A stretch of 58,352 nt of DNA from Nitrospira sp. (lineage in GTDB: Bacteria; Nitrospirota; Nitrospiria; Nitrospirales; Nitrospiraceae). The notes below the pieces were generated by a model. That model did not search any database. It saw only the letters and a program-made list of their open reading frames with translations, and was not told the origin of the DNA. Position 1 is the stretch's first letter. Every line of letters starts with the position of its first letter. Positions 1 to 7,134 of this stretch are shown here, in pieces. A program made the position numbers and the translations under genes. The stretch spans positions 84,082-142,433 of the forward strand of contig SWDG01000006.1 in NCBI GenBank assembly GCA_005116965.1, read 5' to 3'.

Positions 1-104
1 CAGCTGAACGACACAATGCCTATCGCACCGCGCTTTACCAACAGCTGGCCACCGTGGTGCCCTCGGCCGTTGCGAGAGGGAGCGAGCGGCCAACGTCGTC
101 ATAG
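1..104 (+). CDS. C-terminal end of an unidentified protein (gene starts upstream)
   Basis: An open frame enters from the left edge (codons start at base 3) and stops with TAG 15 bases before the next gene, leaving about 33 residues rich in Ala, Arg and Gln (ending ARGSERPTSS). The fragment is too short to assign. Dihydroorotate dehydrogenase-like genes of the type that follows often sit directly downstream of nifJ (pyruvate:ferredoxin/flavodoxin oxidoreductase), so a NifJ C-terminus is a reasonable guess from context only. Sequence to the left of the window would settle it. Confidence 0.5.
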   Translation, partial: AERHNAYRTALYQQLATVVPSAVARGSERPTSS

Positions 105-118
105 AGAGGGGAGTTAGC

Positions 119-1123
119 ATGGACCTATCCACGACGTATCTCGGCTTGTCGCTGCCGCACCCGCTCATGCCCGGTGCATCGCCTTTGGTCGATGACCTGG
201 ACATGGTCAAACGCCTGGAAGACGCCGGTGCGGCGGCGATCGTCATGCACTCGCTCTTTGAGGAACAGATCATCGGGGAGCGCGCGCAGACGCTCGGTCA
301 CATCGAAGCGCATACCGACTCCTTCGCGGAAGCCCCCTCGTACTTTCCTGATCGCTCTGAAGTCTCGGTCGGGCCAGAGTTCTATCTTGAGCAAATCCGT
401 CGAATCAAAGCTGCCGTCCATGTGCCGGTCATCGGCTCCTTGAACGGCACGACGGCAACCGGCTGGCTGGACTATGCGCGCATGATTCAGCAGGCGGGCG
501 CGGATGCGCTCGAACTCAACGTCTACATCGTCGCCACCAACCTGCAGGAAGACGGGCAGGCCGTTGAGCAGCGGGTCTTGGACATCTTGCGCAAGGTCAA
601 GACTTCCGTCACGATTCCGGTCGCCGTCAAGCTCTCTCCTTTTTTCGGCTCCTTCGCCCACTTCGCGTCGCAGCTCGACGGACTGGGCGCAGACGGACTC
701 GTGCTCTTCAATCGCTTCTATCAGCCCGATATCGATGTGGAGACGTTGGAGGTGGTGCCTCGGTTGCAACTTTCCGATTCGTCCGAACTCTTGCTCCGAC
801 TGCGTTGGCTCGCCGTGCTCTCCGGACACGTTCGTGCCTCGCTGGCAGTCACCGGCGGCGTCCATACCGCCGTGGATGCCGTCAAATCCGTCATGGCCGG
901 AGCCCATGCGGTGCAATTGGTGTCGGCTCTGCTCCAGCATGGACCGGAGCGTCTCCAAACGATTCGGGAGGAGATGGTCCGCTGGATGGAAGAGCACGAA
1001 TATCACTCGTTGGGCCAGATGCAGGGCAGCATGAATCTTATGCGATGCCCCGATCCGCAAGCCTTTGAACGAGCCAATTATGTGCGGGTGTTGCACAGCT
1101 GGCACGGTACGAGCGAGCGGTGA
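119..1123 (+). CDS. Dihydroorotate dehydrogenase-like FMN protein
   Basis: 334 residues with a TIM-barrel flavoprotein pattern: N-terminal LSTTYLGLSLPHPLMPGASP, a central VPVIGSLNG strand, ADALELNVY (the family's substrate/FMN-binding Asn strand), VAVKLSPFF with the FMN-contacting Lys, and a C-terminal phosphate-binding segment LAVTGGVHTAVDAVKSVMAGA. These are hallmarks of the dihydroorotate dehydrogenase superfamily. The usual PyrD active-site context is not obvious, so I call it DHODH-like rather than PyrD. Proteins of this subgroup are frequently encoded next to pyruvate:ferredoxin oxidoreductase and may transfer electrons rather than make pyrimidines; that role is inference. The ATG is preceded by a GGGGAG ribosome site. 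Confidence 0.8.
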   Translation: MDLSTTYLGLSLPHPLMPGASPLVDDLDMVKRLEDAGAAAIVMHSLFEEQIIGERAQTLGHIEAHTDSFAEAPSYFPDRSEVSVGPEFYLEQIRRIKAAVHVPVIGSLNGTTATGWLDYARMIQQAGADALELNVYIVATNLQEDGQAVEQRVLDILRKVKTSVTIPVAVKLSPFFGSFAHFASQLDGLGADGLVLFNRFYQPDIDVETLEVVPRLQLSDSSELLLRLRWLAVLSGHVRASLAVTGGVHTAVDAVKSVMAGAHAVQLVSALLQHGPERLQTIREEMVRWMEEHEYHSLGQMQGSMNLMRCPDPQAFERANYVRVLHSWHGTSER

Positions 1124-1394
1124 AGTATCTCTCCCTCAATCCGGGCGTCGAGGCCCAACTGATGACCATCAATCGCGATCTCACGGTCAACTTCCCAGCG
1201 CAGGTGGACGACGAAGCGATGCGGAGCTTTTGCAATTACCCAGCGGGTCCGCCGTGGTGTTTGCGGTATGTCCGCCCGGGTCGGAAGACATCTACAATGT
1301 CTGTATCTATCTCAAAAATTTCGGTGTACAGACGGATGCACGCGGGTGCCAGGGTTCGGCTAAGCAACCAGGAATGAGGCCGTATGGAATTTAA
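1120..1394 (+). pseudogene. Small unknown gene with a probable one-base frameshift
   Basis: A GTG overlapping the stop of the preceding gene opens a frame that reads MKYLSLNPGVEAQLMTINRD and on to FCNYPAG, then degrades into Arg-rich, shadow-like sequence. If the reading frame slips back one base near position 1240 it continues naturally as GSAVVFAVCPPGSEDIYNVC and IYLKNFGVQTDARGC, stopping at TAA 1392-1394, 11 bases inside cbpA. The composite would be about 91 residues. I do not recognise the family. The pattern means a recent one-base deletion, a sequencing error, or less likely programmed -1 frameshifting. Confidence 0.5.
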
Positions 1395-2316
1395 GGACTA
1401 CTATAAAACTCTCGGAGTTGAGCGCACCGCGACAGCCGACGATATTAAAAGTGCGTATCGTAAACTTGCGCGGAAATATCATCCGGACGTCAGTAAAGAG
1501 GTGAACGCAGAGGCGCGCTTTAAGGAAATCGGCGAAGCCTACGAAGTGCTCCAGGACACGGAGAAGCGCGCCGCGTATGACCAACTCGGCAATCGCTGGC
1601 GGGAGGGGCAGGACTTCACGCCGCCGCCCGACTGGGGGGCCGGGTTCGAGTTCACCCAGGGCAGAGCGTCGAGGGGGGAAGCCCCCGACTTCAGCGACTT
1701 CTTTTCCAGCCTCTTCGGCAATTTTGCCCGTCAGGCCGATGCGAGCCGGGCGCGCGGCGAGGATCATCATGCGAAGATCGTCATCCCGCTCGAAGACGCG
1801 TTTCAGGGGGCGACCCGTACCATTACGCTGCGCGCGCCGCAACTGGATGCGCAGGGCCACGTGGCGCTGCGCGAACACACGCTCAACGTCCGGATTCCCA
1901 AAGGCATTCGCGACGGCCAGCTGATCCGCCTGGCCGGCCAGGGTGCACCAGGAGCGGGTGGAGCGCCCGGGGGTGATCTGTATCTGGAAGTTCATTTCGA
2001 CCCCCATGCGTTATACCGTGTGGAGAGTCATGATCTCTCGATGACCCTGCCGCTTGCTCCGTGGGAGGCGGCGCTGGGTGCGACGGTCAAAGCGCCGACT
2101 CCGACCGGGGTGGTCGAGGTCAAGATTCCGGCAGGCTCGCAGAGTGGGAAAAAACTGCGGCTCAAAGGCCGGGGGATTCCCGGCGAACCGGCAGGCGATC
2201 TCTTTCTCGTCCTGGACGTGGTCCTTCCGAAAGCGGACACGGAGCAGGCACAACAGATCTATCACACCATGGCGCGGGAGCTGGCCTTCAATCCGCGCAA
2301 AGCACTGGGGGTCTAA
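1384..2316 (+). CDS. cbpA: DnaJ-class co-chaperone, CbpA-like
   Basis: 310 residues. Residues 1-70 form a J domain with the HPD tripeptide at 33-35 (YHPDVSKE) that stimulates the DnaK ATPase. A Gly/Phe-poor linker follows, and the rest (about 125-300) is two DnaJ C-terminal beta-sandwich domains, including VRIPKGIRDGQLIRLAGQG and LRLKGRGIPG. There is no Cys-rich zinc finger, which fits CbpA (type II J protein) rather than DnaJ. A cbpM-type gene follows after two bases, the standard cbpA-cbpM pair in which CbpM modulates CbpA. It probably helps DnaK refold proteins under stress. Confidence 0.93.
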   Translation: MEFKDYYKTLGVERTATADDIKSAYRKLARKYHPDVSKEVNAEARFKEIGEAYEVLQDTEKRAAYDQLGNRWREGQDFTPPPDWGAGFEFTQGRASRGEAPDFSDFFSSLFGNFARQADASRARGEDHHAKIVIPLEDAFQGATRTITLRAPQLDAQGHVALREHTLNVRIPKGIRDGQLIRLAGQGAPGAGGAPGGDLYLEVHFDPHALYRVESHDLSMTLPLAPWEAALGATVKAPTPTGVVEVKIPAGSQSGKKLRLKGRGIPGEPAGDLFLVLDVVLPKADTEQAQQIYHTMARELAFNPRKALGV

Positions 2317-2318
2317 CT

Positions 2319-2639
2319 ATGGATAGGGAGCAGGAGCTTCTGACAGGCAGCGTGATCGGTGATGAGGGCGTGCTGGTGCTCGAAGAGTTGGCGAGAGCCT
2401 GTGGTGCGGAGGCGAAGTGGATCATCGAATTGGTGGCTGTGGGGGTGCTGGAGCCGCAAGGTACAGATATATCGCTCTGGCGATTTCGCGCGGCGGATCT
2501 CACCTGTGCTCGCCGCGTGGCGCGACTGCAACGGGATTTTGATGCCAGTCTCGATGCGGCCGCGGTGATGCTTGATCTGCTCAATCAGATCGAACAGCTG
2601 CGCGCTCGCCTGAAACTGGCAGGACTGGACGTGGAGTAG
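2319..2639 (+). CDS. cbpM: Chaperone modulator CbpM-like protein
   Basis: 106 residues from ATG at 2319; an upstream in-frame extension overlaps cbpA and is not needed. It has the MerR-like small fold typical of CbpM: LARACGAEAKWIIELVAVGV, then LEPQG, an SLWRFRAADL segment and a C-terminal helix (LLNQIEQLRARLKLAGL) likely to be a coiled coil. CbpM binds the J domain of CbpA and inhibits it. Position two bases after cbpA supports translational coupling and the assignment. Confidence 0.85.
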   Translation: MDREQELLTGSVIGDEGVLVLEELARACGAEAKWIIELVAVGVLEPQGTDISLWRFRAADLTCARRVARLQRDFDASLDAAAVMLDLLNQIEQLRARLKLAGLDVE

Positions 2640-3143
2640 GTGGGGCACACCGTGAGGGGCGAAACGCGGCTCGTTCGACTCCTCCTCGGAGGGACTGTAC
2701 TTTGTGCTATGGTAGCCGCCGGTTGCGTCAACAGCGGGCAGGCACACAAAACGCCGCGACCAAATCCGTATCTGACCCCGGATACGAGGCACTCCATTCC
2801 CCTGTCATCATCCGCCGGGAAGGAACATCGCGCCGTGATGCTGCAGCATCTGGAAACGATTCAGGTGATCGTGAACGCATTGGTGGAAGAGGATTATGAG
2901 CTGGCGCAGGGTCTGACCGAATTGCATCTGGGCTTCTTTCAACATCGCCAGGCCATGGCCCATCAGGAGCCGGAGAAGTTTCCTTCGGCCTACCATGATC
3001 TAGCCATGGCCCATCATGAAGCGGCGGAGGAGTTGGCGCGAATTATTCCCACCAAGGACTTGAAGCAGATCCTGCCGTCGTTGAATAATGTCTTGAAGGC
3101 TTGTGTGGCCTGTCATCTGGAGTACAAAGTCAGGGACAATTGA
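2640..3143 (+). CDS. Lipoprotein with a C-terminal c-type heme site
   Basis: 167 residues from a GTG that directly abuts the cbpM stop; a second GTG 12 bases later is an alternative. The N-terminus is a lipoprotein signal with the acceptor Cys at residue 29 (MVAAGC). The rest is alpha-helical and rich in His and Glu (HLETIQVIVNALVEEDYELA), and ends with CVACH at 155-159, one covalent heme-c site near the C-terminus, as in four-helix cytochrome c'-type proteins. It should sit on the periplasmic face of a membrane. Substrate unknown; ligand sensing or electron storage are possible. Confidence 0.8.
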   Translation: MGHTVRGETRLVRLLLGGTVLCAMVAAGCVNSGQAHKTPRPNPYLTPDTRHSIPLSSSAGKEHRAVMLQHLETIQVIVNALVEEDYELAQGLTELHLGFFQHRQAMAHQEPEKFPSAYHDLAMAHHEAAEELARIIPTKDLKQILPSLNNVLKACVACHLEYKVRDN

Positions 3144-3163
3144 TAAATTTTTGGAGGATCCAA

Positions 3164-3643
3164 TTGAGTGAGCAGAAGACAATCACGACGTTTTATGAAG
3201 AGGATCACGATCGGCTGGATGAGTTGTTCGAGACTTTTCAAGCATCGAAACAGTCGGACTTTGCCAAGGCCAAGGAAGCCTTCAAGGAATTCACGGTTGG
3301 CCTCCAACGCCATATTGTGTGGGAAGAGGAGTTGCTCTTTCCAATCTGGGAAGAGAAAACCGGGATGGTTGAGGACGGGCCGACGCCTATGATGCGACAT
3401 GAGCATGGTCAGATCAAACAGCTGCTTGACGCGATTCATCGGAAGGTAGAGAGCCAGGATCTCAATAGCGATCAAGAGGAGCAGTCGCTGCTCAACCTCT
3501 TGGGCTCACACAACAGAAAGGAAGAGAAGGCGCTCTATCCCGCAATCGATAACGTGACCAGTGCGGAAGAACGCGCAACCGTCTTCAGTAACATGAAGAG
3601 TATTCCGGAAGACCAGTACAATGCCTGTTGCAGCGGGCACTGA
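3164..3643 (+). CDS. Hemerythrin-like (HHE domain) protein
   Basis: 159 residues from TTG at 3164, chosen because GGAGG lies six bases upstream; a frame extending further left has no ribosome site. It carries the di-iron ligand pattern of HHE hemerythrins: His in TFYEEDHDRL, HIVWEEELLFP (H-x3-E), MMRHEHGQI (paired His) and SHNRKEEKALYP (H-x3-E). Such cytoplasmic proteins bind O2 or NO or repair iron-sulfur clusters. It ends CCSGH, an unusual Cys-rich tail for this family. It overlaps or abuts the next cytochrome gene. Confidence 0.88.
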   Translation: MSEQKTITTFYEEDHDRLDELFETFQASKQSDFAKAKEAFKEFTVGLQRHIVWEEELLFPIWEEKTGMVEDGPTPMMRHEHGQIKQLLDAIHRKVESQDLNSDQEEQSLLNLLGSHNRKEEKALYPAIDNVTSAEERATVFSNMKSIPEDQYNACCSGH

Positions 3644-3653
3644 GGTGAGCCAA

Positions 3654-4166
3654 ATGGAACAACGCGATGTAGTGAGAGAACAGACTGAGGTCAAGGTTAA
3701 GGGAAGACATCTCGCGGCGCTTCCAAAAACTAGCCTCAGCCGTGGCCTGATTCGCCTCGTGGGTTGGCTGGGGATAGTATGTGCACCGGGCATCGACCGA
3801 AATGTCTGGGCCGAGTCGGCCATCTCACAATCGGGTGTGAAGCACAAGGCTAATGTTGAACGAGGCCGAAATATCTTCAACGGCTCCTGCTACTACTGTC
3901 ATGGAATGGACGGCTATCTCGATCGATTGCCACATATGAAAGAGGACATCGCCGCGCGCATTGCGCGACTGAATCCGCCTCCGACCGACCTGCGTGATCC
4001 CGGCGTGCTTCGCCTGAAGACGAACAAGGAACGAGCCCGCGCCATCCGGGAAGGCCATCCTAGCACCGGCAGGTTTCGAGATCTCACCATGACTGATCGG
4101 GACATGGCCGATACCTTGTTCTATCTGGCGTTTATCAGAAAAGATCCCAACCCGGAAAAGGATTGA
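3654..4166 (+). CDS. Periplasmic mono-heme cytochrome c
   Basis: 170 residues from ATG 3654, preceded by GAGGTGA; an earlier ATG at 3621 would overlap the hemerythrin gene. A hydrophobic segment near residues 31-46 acts as signal or anchor. The heme site CYYCH is at about 79-83, preceded by RGRNIFNGS as in class I cytochrome c. The distal part carries LKTNKERARAIREGH, also found nearly unchanged in the next gene. The sixth heme ligand would be Met in the LTMTDRDM region. It is a tandem paralogue of the next gene and was probably made by duplication. Confidence 0.87.
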   Translation: MEQRDVVREQTEVKVKGRHLAALPKTSLSRGLIRLVGWLGIVCAPGIDRNVWAESAISQSGVKHKANVERGRNIFNGSCYYCHGMDGYLDRLPHMKEDIAARIARLNPPPTDLRDPGVLRLKTNKERARAIREGHPSTGRFRDLTMTDRDMADTLFYLAFIRKDPNPEKD

Positions 4167-4203
4167 TCATCAGGGCAGACAGACGAAAAAGACGGACAGA
4201 CTA

Positions 4204-4656
4204 ATGAACAAGGCAGCCTGGTCAGTTGTTTTTGGAGTTCTGCTCGTGAGTGGGCTGGGGATTCCAGCGATACCCACGTCTGTCACACAAGCCTGGGCCG
4301 ATCCTACGGTCTCTCAACCAAGCGGGAAGTTAAAGGGCAATATCCTTCGAGGTCGGGAGATTTTCAATGGCAAAGGGGTCTGTTACTACTGCCATGGGAT
4401 TGATGGTGATATCGGCAGACCGCCTCGACTTGCAGCGGACACTGCAATGCTCATCGGTAAACTGAATCCCCTTCCGACAGATTTACGGAATCCCGAGATC
4501 CTGCGCCTGAAAACCAACAAGGAACGCGCCCGCGCCATCAGAGAAGGCCATCCGGGGACAGGTATGTTCCCCGATACCACCATGACCGATCAAGACCTCA
4601 CCGACACCTTGCTCTACCTCGCGCTCATCAGAAAAGATCCGCATCCGGAGCAGTAA
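4204..4656 (+). CDS. Periplasmic mono-heme cytochrome c (paralogue of the preceding gene)
   Basis: 150 residues with a clear Sec signal ending near QAWA and the heme motif CYYCH at 60-64. Shared segments with its neighbour include LKTNKERARAIREGHPGTG-type sequence and the C-terminal LALIRKDPHPEQ against LAFIRKDPNPEKD. Compared with the first copy it has a one-residue insertion next to the heme site (GKGVCYYCH against GSCYYCH). It probably shuttles electrons in the periplasm; the partner cannot be read from sequence. A weak 6-bp hairpin (4730-4748) lies in the 234-base gap that follows. Confidence 0.87.
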   Translation: MNKAAWSVVFGVLLVSGLGIPAIPTSVTQAWADPTVSQPSGKLKGNILRGREIFNGKGVCYYCHGIDGDIGRPPRLAADTAMLIGKLNPLPTDLRNPEILRLKTNKERARAIREGHPGTGMFPDTTMTDQDLTDTLLYLALIRKDPHPEQ

Positions 4657-4890
4657 GCTCTGGGTCTGAACGTTCGAGGCCATCCCCGAGAAGCTCTTTC
4701 TCAAAGCTGCGTTGATCGCATCCTCTCAGCTGTTGGGCCCCACAACAGAAGTATTGCCGCTGCGAGACTCAATCATATGATCAGGGAAAGTGGGAATGGG
4801 GAGCCTTACCGATTCAGGAGACTCCAAGATGCGCCACCATATTGTCGTATGGCCAAATATATTGCCCTATGTTAGTCTTCTTTTAGGCCG

Positions 4891-5181
4891 ATGATTGGAA
4901 CACATTTCGAGTGGGACCCGGACAAAGACTCAGTAAATCAGAAAAAGCATGGGGTGCCGTTCCATCGTGCCCAATATGCTTTTGCCGATCCTCGACGCAT
5001 CGTTGCAAAGGACCTCTCACATAGCCGGTCGGAAGCCCGCTTCTACTGTTTTGGCGAAGTCGATGGTGGTATTTTGACGGTGCGGTTCGCGTATAGGGCT
5101 TCAGTGATTCGAATCATAGGCGCCGGTTATTGGCGCAAAAGAAAGGCAATTTATGAGCGAGAAACTAAAATACGCCGATGA
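4891..5181 (+). CDS. brnT: BrnT-family toxin
   Basis: 96 residues with the BrnT pattern: FEWDPDKDSVNQKKHGVPF near the start, then FADPRRIVAKD, SRSEARFYCFGEVDGGILTV, a RASVIRIIGAGYW strand and the RKAIYE end. BrnT is a RelE-fold ribonuclease that blocks translation and is neutralised by BrnA encoded just downstream. The next gene begins 29 bases before this one ends, the usual toxin-first overlap. A second BrnT lies near 23.2 kb and is only distantly similar. Confidence 0.88.
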   Translation: MIGTHFEWDPDKDSVNQKKHGVPFHRAQYAFADPRRIVAKDLSHSRSEARFYCFGEVDGGILTVRFAYRASVIRIIGAGYWRKRKAIYERETKIRR

Positions 5182-5434
5182 ACCGCTTGGCGAGATTCGC
5201 GTTATCCAATATTTTCTTCCTTCTCCATCCGAATTGGCATTTCGCGAAGAAGGCGTGAAGGTCACGTTGGCCTTGAGCAAGAAGAGCATCGATTTCTTCA
5301 AAGCCGAGGCATCTCGGCATCATACCCAGTACCAGCGCATGATTCGTCGGCTTCTTGATGCGTACGTCGATACGCAATCTCACCCGCTAACTCAACGCGC
5401 AGCCCGGACTACTCGTAAACGGGCAGTCGGTTAG
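5153..5434 (+). CDS. BrnA-like antitoxin
   Basis: 93 residues. The second half (VTLALSKKSIDFFKAEASRH, then YQRMIRRLLDAYVD) is the ribbon-helix-helix DNA-binding domain of BrnA/CopG antitoxins; the first half is the toxin-wrapping region. It overlaps brnT by 29 bases, implying translational coupling. As in other RHH antitoxins, the complex probably represses its own promoter. The His/Thr/Arg-rich tail is not diagnostic. Confidence 0.82.
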   Translation: MSEKLKYADEPLGEIRVIQYFLPSPSELAFREEGVKVTLALSKKSIDFFKAEASRHHTQYQRMIRRLLDAYVDTQSHPLTQRAARTTRKRAVG

Positions 5435-5588
5435 CGTCGGTATGGAACGACTGAACGTCGAGCAATTGGCACGGTGGTAACACTGGATTTAGCCTGGTAG
5501 TTGAGGCAACGGGACAAGTATCGATTTAAAAGGCTCAGCTATAGTTTCTCAATGCCTGCGCTATACTTAGTCCGAAGTAGGTGTCCAT

Positions 5589-5828
5589 ATGGCCAAACAC
5601 AACCCCTCTTCGCCTCCAGGATTCGACGAACTTTCCGTTGATGAACGGATTGATTTCTTACAGTTTCTTTGGGATCGCATCGCGGCTACCCCTGAGCAAG
5701 TTCCTGTCCCTGACTGGCATCGAAGAATCATTCGGGAGCGAGTAGAGGCGTATCGAACAAATCCCACCGATGGTCGACCATGGGCGGATGTACGCACAGA
5801 AAACGAAGCCAAGTTGCGAGATCGCTGA
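5589..5828 (+). CDS. Addiction-module antitoxin component, apparently without its toxin
   Basis: 79 residues with the signature of the TIGR02574-type antitoxins that pair with RelE/ParE toxins: DELSVDERIDFLQFLWDRIA, then VPDWHRRIIRERVEAYRTNP and RPWADVR. Normally a ParE/RelE gene follows at once. Here, nine bases on, an ATG opens MARRLVVMFERSEAVFG and then stops (5837-5890): the first seven codons resemble the start of such a toxin, after which the sequence merges into the end of the minus-strand HEPN-type gene. I read this as an antitoxin orphaned by insertion; the remnant itself is only suggestive. Confidence 0.75.
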   Translation: MAKHNPSSPPGFDELSVDERIDFLQFLWDRIAATPEQVPVPDWHRRIIRERVEAYRTNPTDGRPWADVRTENEAKLRDR

Positions 5829-5855
5829 CCTGACGAATGGCACGGCGACTGGTCG

Positions 5856-7134
5856 TCATGTTCGAACGAAGCGAAGCCGTTTTTGGATGAGATGTTTCTG
5901 CTGTGTCAATATTGCCTTGTCGGTTGGAAGATCAAAGAACGAGGTAATCTCTCCAGGATTGACAAACTTGTAACCATGAAAAATATGGAATTCTAGCAAG
6001 GCTTCAACGTAACGCTTGAGCTGGTATAGGAGCTTCGTGATCTCTTCATTCCGTTGATCCATATGAACGGCAGAGTTTCTGTAATCACGTAGGTGGTGCA
6101 ACACTTCTTGATGGAAGGCGCGATCTGACCAAACTGAGATGGCCCGAGCAACGGTCACTTTATGGGAGTCTTTAGTTGTTGTTCTGGTGAGGTGCTCTAA
6201 TAAGCTCCAAAGCTTGAGGAATGCGGTTTCATGATTTCTTTCGTCCAGGGCAACGGCATACTGCCTAAAGGCTTCCTCCATAAATGTTCTCGAATGCGAT
6301 TTTGACAGTCGCTTTCTGACCTGCCTTTCGAAGCTTCTGAGCGAGTCCCAGTTTCTTCGGAGATCTATCGGTGATACCGGCTCAATGTAAGTCGGATCAT
6401 ACCAGAACGGGTCTGGAAGACGTTTCCCATTCGGATATATGGAGCGAGTGTAAGGGGCCTAACAATATCTTATTGATAGGATCTCGTTTTCCTACGTGGA
6501 GTATGACGTGGCGCTTTCTGTTAAGGGCAAAGTTCCAGATTCCTCTCAGAAGGTCAATGGTATCAAGTGCTACAATTCCAGCCTCTTCCGGGGACCGGCC
6601 CCGCGTCATTATCTGAATATATGAGTATGCCGTAGGTAATTCTCGATTAATAAACTCACGGCCCAGTTGGAGAAAAACATCTCTTTGAATCTTAGAGCTG
6701 AGGTGGCGAGAGAAAGTTATGCGGGTATCATTTAAGCCCACACTCTCGCGAGCTGTAGGTGTGTGGAGAGAGATATCACTGGCCAGTAAATACTTCTTGA
6801 TAGGTTATCGCATGTACGCTTTTTCTAGTTTCGAGATTTCTTGCAGTAGTGCTGACTTCGTAAGTGTTTTGGACTTAGCTACAAGGGAGATCCCCTTGTG
6901 AACAAACTGCCTCTTGTAGATATCGGGAAGATGAGAAACGAAGCTGAGGGATGAAAGTAGAACGGTCGCGTAGTCGTCAAACTCAAATCCAGTGAATGAC
7001 ACCTCCCCATTTGCGGACGTAGACTTAATCCTCTCTAAGCCCGTAGTGATTACATCTGGGTTATAACCACTTTCCAATCCGCACACATATAGGGCCTTAT
7101 CAGCTAAATTCGTAGGTCGCTGTGCGCATTCAGT
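5856..7134 (-). pseudogene. Decayed HEPN-domain protein gene
   Basis: Three minus-strand fragments read as one protein of about 425 residues. The first (from about 7134, with no good start codon) runs to an in-frame TAA at 6805-6807. The same frame resumes at once (PIKKYLLASDISLHTPTARE) and continues to about 6405, where a one-base shift leads into DPFWYDPTYIEPVSPIDLRR. The last frame runs to the stop. The C-terminal part contains LWSLLEHLT and RDYRNSAVH, an R-x4-H motif typical of HEPN ribonuclease-fold domains such as ApeA-like proteins. The missing start, stop and frameshift together indicate a pseudogene. It follows directly after the stop of the acyl-CoA synthetase gene. Confidence 0.7.

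Noticed and set aside
125-1105. Long minus-strand frame opposite the dihydroorotate dehydrogenase-like gene
   Set aside because: It mirrors the real gene, has Arg/His-rich shadow composition, no family motif and no ribosome site.
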